Positions 32,303 through 43,061 of a stretch of 64,000 nt of DNA are shown here, piece by piece. The DNA comes from Neurospora tetraspora (Eukaryota > Ascomycota > Sordariomycetes > Sordariales > Sordariaceae). The DNA lies in the NCBI RefSeq assembly GCF_033439725.1, contig NW_026944388.1, positions 2,604,001 to 2,668,000 on the forward strand, read 5' to 3'. Numbering within the stretch: the stretch's first letter is position 1; each line of letters opens with the position of its first letter. The notes below the pieces were generated by a model. That model saw only the letters and a program-made list of their open reading frames with translations. It was not told the DNA's origin and did not search any database. Made by a program: the position numbers and the translations under genes.

Positions 32303-34997
32303 GCTTTCATGGTATCTTGGAGATGTAAGTGAAGCATAGACGACAAGTGGACTAACTGACTGGAAACAAAACCTCTCACAACTTTCTCCGTCAAAAATGT
32401 GAGCTACTTGTGTTTGCCATTGCCATTTCCTAAAAGAGGTCTGAACAACTTTCTTTCATTCAATTTCATTCCAACAGTCTAGGCCCCTTGCCCCAACCCG
32501 ACAATCAGGTCGACCCGAAGGACAAAGAAGATCATTTGGGCGTGGCGGCTAGAAACGCGCCGAGTTTCCCAGGTTGGCAAATATCATTCTCCTCTTAACC
32601 TACCAAAACCACACAATTTTCAGATAGATTGAAACGTTTGGTTGTGTTTGGTTGTTCTTGATGATACCCGGAAAGTCAAAAAAACAGAGATGAAGTTCCA
32701 TTGCACAACGAGCATAGTCAAGTTAATAAGCCAACGGAACACACGAGTTTTCCCAAAGGGGGTTTTGAATTGGCGCCACCATTTCAGTGGTCCATTTTCC
32801 AACTCTATACCAATAAAAGTAAAGTCAAATGCTTCTTGTCCACAGCAGATCTTTAGGTACTATGTATAGAAAGAATCAAAGTGAAGGCCAGTTCTTTGGT
32901 AAGGGGACGACGACCAGTCACCAGTGTTGCATTCTACCCTTTCCCCCAGGTTTTCCCCGGATATTAACCATAATTTCAGATGTTTTGGTACGGATAAAAC
33001 CAGACCCCCCAAGTAGTAAAGAGTGCGGGTTGCATTGACGCCCGTATGCTTGCTTCATCTGTTGCTGTTGGACGCTCCTAATTTTAGCATGGAAACCTTT
33101 TTTGTTTATTTTTATTTTTTATTTTTTTATTTTTACCAGCTCAGGTATCCTCGACTCTTTGGGGGGTTCAGAGCAGTTTGCACTTCTTTGCTTGACTCTA
33201 GAGGTACCTAACTTGTTGGTACTGGGATTTACATCCCCTCTCGAACCTATGCTCGCTCGCTACGTCTTTCCCAGCTTCAAACATCATCAGCCTCATATTC
33301 ATAAGGTACCTTGGAAAACAGAAGTACCCTATTTCTCTACCGACCTCCCTACCTTACCTGACCTACCCGAAGCTCAGTACTTTCTTTCAGTCTTCTCCTC
33401 TTCTTCTTTTCTATCTCCCTCCCTGCCCAAACGACGGAAATAAGCCTCGCCTCGCGATAAGGTGGGAAAATGTCTCACCTGCCTTAAAATTGGCGTGGCG
33501 TGCGGTGGGTGTACTTTCGACTTTCTGTTTCGACTTTTCGGCTTTCTTTGTTTCGACTTTGTTTGCCTGTGACCTCCTTGGCTCCAGTCCTTCCTTGACA
33601 TGAGGCTTCTACATCGATAGAGCACGTGGTAGAAGTGCCTATTCCTTGCAAGGATGTTAGGATGTGTGTGTGAAACATGTTGTCTCAACCTGAGGGGGGG
33701 ATTTTCATAGGGCCAACAACGAAGTTAGGTAGGTATGTTGTTAGTACTTCTGGAGAACCGAAGAAGGTTTCTCCTTTACCTAGTCACGACTGCGTACTTA
33801 CCTTGAGTAGAGAGCCCGTATGCAATCGTTTGGATTTGCTCCCCTTTTTTTGGGTATCTCAGCTGCCCATGGATATTGCTGCGCTGGTCCAGTTCGATAT
33901 ACCTCGGGATCTTCGTCTTGTGTAAATTGGTCTGGTTCAACCTCGACCTGCATTGTCTTCTGTTGCTAGACCGCCTGCCAGTCTCACTGACAGCCTGTCA
34001 GCCTGTCAGTCAGTCAGTCAGTCAATCAAGTCTGATAGACCTGCTGCACTGCAGCTGACAACTATGTGTCATTTGCCTGAGCCAAGCTCTCGAAGTACAG
34101 ACACACCGTCCGCCCAGTCCTTTGCCCTCACCAACCACCGTTGTGAAAATTCCGAGACAGGAACAGTCAGTCGGGTATGTATGTTGGTTGCCTTTTGACA
34201 GGGAAAGTATGTCGCAAGCTGAGACAAGTGAAGCTGAGACAACATGAGAAAGAGGCGTGGGTGTGATATCTGGCGCGCGTATGCGAGGAAGCGGAAAACG
34301 TGATGAGGCGGGTAAAATTTAAGACACACATGCATGCCACGGACAAGTACGGTACCAAATGAACTAGGGACATGGATGAGGTGGGTGGAGGAAAGTACGG
34401 TACTGTATTAGAGGAGGGTTCTAGAAGCAAAGATAAGGGAAAATAGATGAGGAAAGGGAACAAATGGTTGAAAATCACAATAGCCGCCTCCCGTTTTGTC
34501 TTTCCATCTTTCCTTCCTTCCTTCTTTAACAGGTACTTCTCAGCACATCAGGGTTTCCCCAATAAGCATCACCATCTCTCGAGAATCTAAGCCATGACAA
34601 GACGGTCCATTATCGGGGGGAAAACATGCAAAACAAAACCATGAAATCTTTTGTAGCGGTGTAGGGGTACAGTATGTAAGCCAAAAAAGAACTTCGTGCG
34701 AAAGAGACGGGACGATCCATAGATGCAGGAAGAACAGAGACAGAGAGAAAAGCAGGTGACCTTCCGTCATCAAGTCGTGATCCCTTATATAACTGAAGCA
34801 GCAGCCTGGTGTCACTGAGACGTGAATGTCTCAAAATGACTCTGGTCGGGACTTTGGGACAGGGTCCCCGTGGCTTGTCAAAAGCATGTTGACATGTGTC
34901 TCGTAGCCGGATGTATCTTATTCAGGGTGGATGTCAGCATTCATCCTGACATAACGATGAGTGGCTATTTGGGGAAAGAAAATGGTCACTCACTGGT
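32303..34997. other. Long spacer, no gene recognised
   Basis: This is 2.7 kb of A/T-run-rich DNA with short, overlapping, featureless ORFs. It contains a short CAGT microsatellite at about 34007-34024 and a T-rich patch at 33096-33135. Part must be the promoter of the SET gene. Confidence 0.4.
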
Positions 34998-35291
34998 CTA
35001 TTTCTTGGGAGGAGGTTTCCTTGACCCTCCAATTTCACTATCTCCATAAAGGATGATGCCAAAGAAGTGTCTGTGAGGCTCTTCGGCTTGGTGAGGGTCC
35101 TCATCATCTGGTCCATACTGAATGGTGCCTTTGGCCTGCTTGGCAGTCTTGGGGTCCGGATCATCGGGGCCGTCCATCTTGGTCGGGCTTTTCCAATCGT
35201 GTTGAGTAAAATCGGCGAAGGACATGTAGTTGTTGATCATGTTTTCGGTAGTGAGAAGGCTGGAGCCACAGTCAATGGTCGATCTGATCAT
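34998..35291 (-). CDS. Possible small hydrophilic protein, 97 aa
   Basis: An ATG with A at -3 opens a 97-codon frame. Its composition looks protein-like: a hydrophobic-aromatic N-terminal third (NMINNYMSFADFTQHDW), a middle rich in Asp/Pro/Lys and a C-terminus HFFGIILYGDS then PPPKK. No domain, signal peptide or membrane helix was recognised. It lies alone in a long spacer, 330 bp from a divergent small ORF. It could be a real small gene or the second exon of something larger. Confidence 0.4.
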   Translation of the reverse strand: MIRSTIDCGSSLLTTENMINNYMSFADFTQHDWKSPTKMDGPDDPDPKTAKQAKGTIQYGPDDEDPHQAEEPHRHFFGIILYGDSEIGGSRKPPPKK

Positions 35292-35619
35292 GCTGAAGTG
35301 TTGATAGCCGGTTGAATGCAGATAAAGAACAGTGTATATCCTAGGTGGGTATGTAAGTATCGTTTATGAGGCACATAAAGGGAAGATATGATGCTTCTGT
35401 TGGATTCCTGGTGTCGAGTGTCCAAGATACCTCACCATCTCTGCCGACAAAAGGGCTTATATATCTCAGCCGTCCAAACGGAGAACGCTTTGGCCCAACA
35501 TCGTGACTGCCATGTTGGGACATCATTTCAGGATACACACAACGCTTACCTGAGGGCTATCTCCTTGGCTCAGCCGACAATCCTGATCACGATCAACCTC
35601 TCTCATCATCAAAGCCACC

Positions 35620-35781
35620 ATGACCTTGGTAGTCAACACCGATGCCAAGGTTCACAGCCCAAGTCAAGCTCGCACTTCCACCTCTCCGCAGACTCCTATC
35701 AGCCCGAAGGCAATACAGAATGTCAACACACGGTTGAAGAAGACGATCCGTACGACTTTGGCCTACCGCGTCACAAGTTGA
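35620..35781 (+). CDS. Possible small protein, 53 aa
   Basis: ATG 35620 has an ideal fungal start context (AAGCCACCATGA). The frame gives a Ser/Thr/Pro-rich N-terminus (SPSQARTSTSPQTPISPK) and a basic end (NTRLKKTIRTTLAYRVTS). No family is recognised. It may be a first exon or a chance ORF; the start context is the only positive evidence. Confidence 0.25.
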   Translation: MTLVVNTDAKVHSPSQARTSTSPQTPISPKAIQNVNTRLKKTIRTTLAYRVTS

Positions 35782-38700
35782 TAGTTTGCTGCGGTCTTCC
35801 GTACGTTATTTCTCACAGTAAGCGGGTAAGCTGAAGAGGGGGAAGGAGTCAGACCGGGGAAATATTCCTATTCCTCGGTATATTGTCCATTGCGGCGGCA
35901 TATGGCACGTTGTCTTGGTGATGGTTACCATGGAGGCCATGAGGGGGAAAACTGCCAGTGTTTCGTGATGCCGTGAAAGCAAGAGGATACGGTACACTGC
36001 TTCCTGGGCAGGACGATGTCTCTGACCGCCAGTTCCGGTAGTGGTTCACAACTGGCAGTGAAGGGGAGGTGTGAAGCGGGCAGAGCCGCATTCAACGGAG
36101 CAACCGGCATAACTGGTCTCGGGAAGTGGCTGCTGGAGCCGAGCCCAAACCGGCCAACGTCGGACAAATGGTTGAAAAGAGAAGCAAATCTCTCGTCCCT
36201 CGGGTGGAACTTCCTTGAGCCCCGGTGGGAGGCGCCTGAGTTGGTAGTCACTCCCGTGTTCAGCGAGTCCAGGGGCTTGGAGTCTATACTTGACCGGGCA
36301 TGGTACAGGCCACAGAGCAACCCAACTCGATTGCGGTTCCGCCTCTGATTGCTGAGTCGGGCGGTTATCGAGTCGGACAAGGGATGTAGGATAAGATGCT
36401 GTAGTGTTCTAATGCCCGACATGGCATGACGAAGCAAGGTTTGATTGACGGATATGCGCACCGTGGTTTTGTTTTCAGAGGTGATTTCAGGTGCTCAAGA
36501 CCACCAGATTAGACCCTTTGCATATCTGTAACTCGAGATTTGCGCCTTGGTTGCTGGGTGTCTCAGTTGCGAGAGGGGTCCGGAGCAGGGAGGTGAGGCT
36601 ATCGCCAACCACAAACTTGCATACTTTTCGTTTACCCATACCCATGAGTGACCCATTTGGTCGTTTATTCCGACCCCCACTGACTGTAGCTGTCCGTGAA
36701 GTTTAGGAAGACAAGACTCAGAGGGGCACTTCCCAGATACACAGAGGAGCTTCTCAGGTGGGACCATGTCGGCAACTCCTTCCACGGAGAGTATCTCGAT
36801 TTAGGCGTGGAGCAGCTTGACAGCCCGGACGGACGGACGGCGAAGACGGCAGAGATGGCGTACGGCAGCGGTTCGTCAAGCTGTAGCCAAATACGAGCAC
36901 GGTACTGATCCACGAGGCATCCTAGACCTGTCTTGCTCTGTTACGTGGTACGGAATCTATCACCTACACACACGGTGAGGATCTGGGATGAGATGCCTTA
37001 CAGTTATTGCGCCTCTGTGGCCATCCGTATTTGACATATTGGTTCAACGGAACCGAAGGGTGTCATTGTATTGTGTACAGGTAGTTCATTGCCGTTCACA
37101 TGCTGCATCTTGTTTTGGGATTGGACATGTAGAGAACCCCCCGCCGACCGGTCTCAGAGCCATTGGGAAATGAACGCGCTGATGCCGTGTTGATAGCGGG
37201 AAGGAGACTCAAGTTACTCTTGCACTCTTATTGACCGACAGCGAGTGGAGGAGTCAGTCAGTCTCGGTTGATTTAAGGTGCGTTTATAAGTGTTTAATGA
37301 AGAAAAAAAGAGAAAGTGGAAAAAGTGCGGTTGCGACGACTTGGTTTTGTTCCTTGCATTGCGGGCAGGCAGGCAGCGCACAGGCCATCTGCCATCTGTC
37401 TCGGACCGACACTGCCGCCCCTCCGCCCAAACAGCGGGCGCAATTCATGGTGGGGTAAAGAGAGTGCACGGGCCATATGGAACTGTCAAGACAAAACAGC
37501 GCCGAGAATTTGAAATTTCTGATCCCTTTCCTCCTTTTCACAGCACAAGCACAATTCCAGCCTTCACAACCAACAACGACATTTCTCTTTCTCAATTCTT
37601 CCAAACTCTGCACAACGTCGCAAGAGATCCCCGTCGGCCGACCTCAACTACGTTTGGCTGTCATGTTCAACATGCGCCGGGTGTCACTCGAGAGCTGTTA
37701 TTCGTGTCCTCCTGCTCCCCGATGCAGTTGCTCCGGCAGCCAAACAACGCTTTGACGGCGGCGACACTTTTTTGGACTGACCTAATCCACCCCCCTTGAC
37801 AGCATCACATCACAAGATTCAGATTACAAACACAAGCACATACACACAAAACCCACAACTTGCCTGCCTCTGCGCTATCTCTCTGTGCGCTCTAGGTTAA
37901 CTTGATTTTATCGTTCGCGTGGAAGAAAAACCCCAAGGCCTAGACAGCCGGTCTAATCCACCCCGCTGCTGCTGAGTGTTCTGTCCTATGATCACTCATG
38001 TGCAGTCGCGGGACTAAAAAGGACAAACATCTCACCCCCCCTAGCATAGCTTCTTTTTGCCTGACTGTTTTGCGTAACACACTCGTATCCGTGTCGATCA
38101 CTGAGTGAACTCGCCGTAGTAGAAGCGATTGAGCTGAGGCTGAGTGTCTGGTGTCAAGATCCGTACGTGCGGTTCCTTGACATAACTTCTCTCCATGCGT
38201 ACCCTTCAATGGATTTTATGCGTGCGTAGTCCCTGCGGCTGACTTTCTCGGACTTCATCCACGGTGTTGCGTCAACTTGGAAGGAATAAAGCGAGCAGCA
38301 TCGTACCATACCGTACCATGTTCCTTGACCCTGAATAGCACGAGCAAAACTCTCCTTGGATGTTGATGCTTGGTGCTACGAGCAGAGACCGAGGAACGAG
38401 GTATGCGCAACGTTTCCTGCCATCTGATGAGAGACGGGGGAATCACAGAACACAATCTTACGGTGACCTTAACATATTAGAAGCATCACTCAAGTGAGAA
38501 GAAATACGATGTGCTCATCATCATTACACTGTCAGCTCAAGAGACTCAGCCTCAAGTTCTGTCCAACTCCAAGGACCTCTGCAAGGTTTTGGTGTCAGCC
38601 AGTCGGCCTTGATGCCGCCGACGCGCCGAGATCTGGTGATACCATCATCGACAGATTGGTATGAGATGGCAACTGCTTTCAATTGCGACATGTCCAGCTC

Positions 38701-38942
38701 TATCCAAACTGGCATGAAGGAGATTCAATCAAAGGCCTCTGGGAGGGCAAGTTCGGTATTCAGCTCTTCCAACATGAACTGTACCATCAAGCGATGAAGG
38801 ATCACAACCAAACACGAGTGTTTGTACGCACAGTTCGTTTTATTTTGTTTTGTCTCTTTCTTGTTTACACTACCCCGATTAAGCTCTAACGTGACATGAT
38901 CACTTTTACATTGTACCCACCCTATAACAACACTCAACCCAT
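35782..38942. other. Long spacer, possibly transcribed
   Basis: This stretch of 3.2 kb has no credible coding frame. Positions 37540-37640 and 37795-37900 are CA-rich, T-poor and full of CACAA/ACAACC, which resembles fungal 5' leaders, so a non-coding RNA or a long leader is possible. A short GGAC run is present at about 36826-36840. Confidence 0.4.
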
Positions 38943-40547
38943 TCACAACCACCCCAACCTCTTCCACAAAAAGCTTCCCCCTCCCACCAACGCCGTCACC
39001 CCCGTAAACGCAATCAACCCTCCATACCCGCTCCCATACCCAGCCAATGCCCTCCCCTGCCACGGCAACCCCTTAACCAGCACCTCGCTCAACGGCCCAC
39101 TAACCACGTTTCCCACTCCCCTCCCCAGCGCCAGAAACGCAAACACCATGGTCGGATCAACCGGCTTACTCCCGTATTCATTTCCAGTCTCACCAGAACC
39201 CTGATGACCCAACTTCGCAACCTCCCTCATCATCCCCGGCCACGTACTCACAAAGCTGCCCGCAAAGAACCCATACACCACACAGAAAACATACAAAACC
39301 GCCAAGTTGGTGCCGAAACCCCAGAGAAAGAAAGTCCCCAGCACGGTGCCGGCTGTCGACAACATGATGCAGGTGGTGACGTCCAGCCGGTCGATGAACC
39401 AGCCCATGGCGACGCAGCCGAAGACGGAGGCGACGTTGAGCAGTAACAAAGTCAAGGAGGTAAGGAACCCCTGGGCTTGCAGGACGGAGCGCGCGTAGGA
39501 GGGCAGGTAAATCCCCGGAAGAAAGAAGCCGGCGGCTTCGATTATGTTGAAGAGTTGGTAGAAGAGGAAGGGGCGGGTGAAGACGAAGGATAGGGAGGGG
39601 CTGTAGGGCGTTTGACTTGGAGGAGGAGTATGGTCGTGTGTGTTGGTGTTCGTTGGGGTGGTTGTCCCAGACGTAAAGGCAGAAGAAGTTGCTTCGCTTG
39701 CCGCAACCTTGCCTCCTCCAACAGAAACCCTAGGCTTCAAAAACCACGCCAACGGGGCACTCAACACAAACACCGTCACCGCCCAGATGCGGAGCGTAGT
39801 CTGATACCCGTACTTGGACAAAAAATGTTCCAGCAACGGCGGCAACACCACGCCCGCCAAACCAGTGCCGGACCACATGATCCCGTAAGCCAATCCCTTC
39901 TTCTTGACGAACCACTCATCCAGGTAGAGGATACAAGGGGAGTAAGCGATCGAGCCCCCGACACCGTACAAGATCCCCTGGGTGACGATCAGGTGGGTGA
40001 CAGTCTTAGAAAAGGACGACATGGCAAGGGCGAAACACATGACCAGCAAACCCACGATGGGAGACCATCGCGCGAACCGGGGGAAACGCCGGAAGAAGGC
40101 CATGATTAAGGGAGTGTCGAGGTACATGATGCCCATGGCGCAGGTGCCGATGACGGCGAGGTTGCTGGAGGCGGAGAAGGGCGGGTGGGTGCTGTAGTAG
40201 TCCTGGAAGACGCCGAAGGAGTAGGGGAAGCCTAGTGGAGGGGGTTTAAGGTTAGCATCTGGGTTTCCTTGGCTGATGTACCTGAATAGAGGTAAGTGAT
40301 GGGTAAACGTACCCCAGACTAATGCTTCGACAACGAAACATGCGGCTAAAAAGAGCCAGGCGTCCTTGCCGCCGTCGACTGGCGGTAGCTGGGAGAACTC
40401 ATGTCTTGCAGGTTCTTGGATATCTTGGGGCTCCGGAGTGCCGGTTTCAGCTCGACGGATGGGGTCGAGGTCCGTCTTGCTTATGGTGGTTCGATGGGAT
40501 GGAGGTAGTGAGTCCAGTGGTATATCGAAAGTTGATTGGGAAGCCAT
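38943..40547 (-). CDS. MFS carrier, monocarboxylate-porter-like
   Basis: Exons 40547-40313 and 40231-38943 flank an 81-nt intron (donor GTACGT, branch CTAAC, acceptor CTAG) and give 507 aa. A hydrophilic N-terminus of about 60 residues precedes about 12 membrane helices. The first helix carries the family-like EALVWGFPYSFGVFQDYY across the splice junction. Later come SIAYSPCILYLDEWFVKKKGLAYGI and a long Ser/Thr/Pro central loop. This matches the fungal MCT/Mch branch of the major facilitator superfamily, whose substrates range from monocarboxylates to riboflavin and are often unknown. A helix-rich C-terminus ends LWKRLGWL. The gene is divergent from the enoyl-CoA isomerase, with a MITE between them. 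Confidence 0.85.
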   Translation of the reverse strand: MASQSTFDIPLDSLPPSHRTTISKTDLDPIRRAETGTPEPQDIQEPARHEFSQLPPVDGGKDAWLFLAACFVVEALVWGTFTHHLPLFRYISQGNPDANLKPPPLGFPYSFGVFQDYYSTHPPFSASSNLAVIGTCAMGIMYLDTPLIMAFFRRFPRFARWSPIVGLLVMCFALAMSSFSKTVTHLIVTQGILYGVGGSIAYSPCILYLDEWFVKKKGLAYGIMWSGTGLAGVVLPPLLEHFLSKYGYQTTLRIWAVTVFVLSAPLAWFLKPRVSVGGGKVAASEATSSAFTSGTTTPTNTNTHDHTPPPSQTPYSPSLSFVFTRPFLFYQLFNIIEAAGFFLPGIYLPSYARSVLQAQGFLTSLTLLLLNVASVFGCVAMGWFIDRLDVTTCIMLSTAGTVLGTFFLWGFGTNLAVLYVFCVVYGFFAGSFVSTWPGMMREVAKLGHQGSGETGNEYGSKPVDPTMVFAFLALGRGVGNVVSGPLSEVLVKGLPWQGRALAGYGSGYGGLIAFTGVTALVGGGSFLWKRLGWL

Positions 40548-41860
40548 CTTGAGGGTTGTTTCTGGTTACCCGCCGAGCTTTGGTGGAATACGTCGTCTTG
40601 TATGGCAGACCCGAACCTATCTCTTCCTAATTGAGGAAATCAATCTGGAGCAATGGAGGTTAATGGAAGTACCAACATCTAACGGGACACTTCCATCTTT
40701 TATCTTCCTGCCAAACCATAGGACTCAAATCTCAATGTAAAAGATTTCGGATCATAAAAATGGCGATATCAACACTTGTTCTCCATAAGCTCCACAGGGT
40801 CCACAACAAATGACAAGCGTGCGCCCTTCGTTAACACTAGTTGACAGTTCAACGCAACTCTGCGCTGCAGTCAACTTGGAGGCTCATTCTTTTGAGGGAA
40901 GGATTCCCGCCGCCTTGAATGACAGGGGACCGGTTGCTGATGACTTTTCCCTTCGTTTCGAGAATGGAACAGTTGAGCCTCTGATGGCTGCCTTTGCCGG
41001 GGATAAGGCACCGACGAGGAGAAAAGTTAGCCGTGGACGCTCCTATCGCGGAGGCAAGACCGACCAGGACCCTGATTGTTGCGATTGGTACCCTAACATC
41101 GAGTTGGAGCTTCGTCCTATCGTGTATAGTGATCCGTTATTTGAGCGAGTATCCCATTTTTTCATTACGCGGTAAATTTCAGCTCTTACTGACGGTCAGC
41201 GGTTCCGTCAGAATGGCCGTCAGGTTCAGCATTTTTTCATTACCCTGACAGCTATTACCGTCCCTAACCCCCTGACGGTTCTGACAGATGGATCACTAAT
41301 CGTGTAAGAGCGTAATCCGAGGTATGAGATTTAGGCTTTTCAAGTGACTTGAATTCTGAGAGGAGTGGAAACCAATGTGGTGATTTTGATGGATCGATTG
41401 GTCTGAAGAAAGGAAGAGGAAGCGGTCTGCAATCTTCCGCCAAATACCCAACAACGAAAACCCAGGCAGGGGACGACTTATTCTAGAGTGGATAGTACAA
41501 TCCTTCGACCTCAAAACCCAACCTCTTTCTGACCACCATTCCCCGTGAGCAAGAACGTCGCTTCGGAATTATGTTGTGAGGGGATTTGAAACAGAGAAGA
41601 GCAAAAAGAAAAAGGTGAAGAGAGGAAAATGACCATGTCTTATAGGGCAACAGTGGATAGCCGAGGCATGATCGTCTCCACCTCCGCATTGTGGGGAACA
41701 CCCCCGCGTAAGCAGGGGTTCGTCTCATTCTCGGCATCCGGGGAAAGCAATTCCATCTTGTGAATCTTACATATCAAGATCTTTCATTCCTTTGATTTCA
41801 CTCTTGAATACAACTTCAGTCAAGAGTGTTGAACCCATTTGCACCAATACGATAGACACC
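40548..41860. other. Divergent spacer holding a MITE
   Basis: This separates the starts of the MFS carrier (-) and the isomerase (+). A plus-strand ORF from 40810 (Asp/Arg-rich, no known domain) is cut near its end by the MITE at 41127-41298. Without the insertion it would stop at a TAA spanning the target site, at about 106 codons. It is not called a gene. Confidence 0.4.
41127..41298. mobile_element. hAT-type MITE, 172 bp, with perfect 8-bp target duplication
   Basis: Terminal inverted repeats TAGTGATCC (41127-41135) and GGATCACTA (41290-41298) are flanked by identical 8-mers ATCGTGTA at 41119-41126 and 41299-41306. The TAGNG tip and 8-bp duplication are diagnostic of hAT transposition. 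The interior has repeated GTCAG/CTGAC-centred motifs in both orientations (CCGTCAG, CTGACGG) and two copies of CATTTTTTCATTAC-like sequence, and no coding capacity. The perfect duplication suggests a recent insertion. Its ends differ from those of the MITE at 9857, so it is a second family. Confidence 0.85.
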
Positions 41861-42824
41861 ATGGCGGAACCATCAGTCATCAACGTCGAGTACAAGGGCC
41901 GACTGGCCATCATCACCATCAACAATGAAAAGAAACTCAACGCCCTCACCCAGATGCAATACTACGATCTGGCTCAACGGCTACGCGAGGTCGCTACCCA
42001 CGATGAGGTTTACATTACCTTGATCATTGGCACTGGCCGTTACTTTTCTGCGTAAGTCAAGTTCTACTGCCTAATACCCCTTACCCTGACCTGCACCACA
42101 ACCGGCACCATGTAGCACAGCATCAAGCCCTCTTTACCCCAATAACAAAAAACTGACATTTATTCCAATACATAGCGGCGCCGACGTCTCCATCTCCAAA
42201 TCCAACATTTCCCCCTCCGAAGGTCTCTCCTCCCAAGACGCCATCCACAACCACTGGCTCCGCAACTTCGTCGCCAACAACCTCAACATCACCCAAGCCT
42301 TCTACACGCACCCCAAGATCCTCATCGTCGGTCTCAACGGGCCCGTCATCGGCCTCTCCGCCGCTTTGGTCTCCTTCGCCGACTTCATCTACTGCGTGCC
42401 CACCACTTTCCTTCTCACTCCCTTCTCCTCTTTGGGGCTAGTAGCCGAGGGAGGCGCCTCCCGCGGTCTTGTTCAGCGATTGGGCTTGCCCAAGGCTAAC
42501 GAGGCGTTGATCATGAGTAAGAGGATTACGAAGGAGGAACTGGTGCAGACGGGGTTTGTGACCAAGTGCTTTGAGGAAGTGGGCAAGGGGGAGACGGAAA
42601 AGTTTAAGGGGTTGGTGTTGAAGGAGATTGAGGAAAGGCTGGGAGAGCATTTGGTCGGGGATAGTTTGTTGGGGATCAAGAAGTTGGTTAGGAGGCCCGA
42701 GAGGGATGTGTATGATGCGCAGAATGTGGCGGAGGTGATGGCGGGGTTGGACAGGTTTGTTAGTGGAGTGCCGCAGGGGGAGTTTGAGAAGATTGCGAGT
42801 GGGAAGAAGAGGCATAAGCTTTAG
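41861..42824 (+). CDS. Enoyl-CoA hydratase/isomerase, peroxisomal Eci type
   Basis: Exons 41861-42051 and 42176-42824 surround a 124-nt intron (branch CTGAC) and give 279 aa. The protein has the crotonase fold: ITINNEKKLNALTQMQYYDL at the start, an oxyanion loop at FSAGADVS across the splice junction, and a second oxyanion helix at GLNGPVIGLSAAL. Glu155 in LVAEGGAS fits the single catalytic glutamate of delta3,delta2-enoyl-CoA isomerases. The C-terminus RHKL ends in HKL, a PTS1 variant, pointing to peroxisomes. There it would shift 3-enoyl double bonds so that unsaturated fatty acids can enter beta-oxidation. The gene converges on the PQ-loop gene, only 237 bp away. Confidence 0.88.
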
Positions 42825-43061
42825 AGTAGGGGTACGTGTGTGTCCTATGTGTGTAGGAGCAGAAGGGAGATGAGAGGAATGGTTTTGTATGTAAATCGTT
42901 TATGCGAGAAAGAAGAGATCCAAAGTTGAATAATCCAAAATGTCATCCTAAACGCTCATATATGCCCACTCATTTTCCGTTCCATTTTGCGTCATATTCG
43001 TCAAACATTTTTCAACCCAAATCCATAGAGAATCCATCACTTCATATCCTCCCACTCTCAC

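Noticed and set aside
35925-36461. 178-codon minus-strand frame, with an overlapping plus-strand frame 36016-36348
   Set aside because: Neither strand shows a domain, a good start context or splice support, and they overlap each other.
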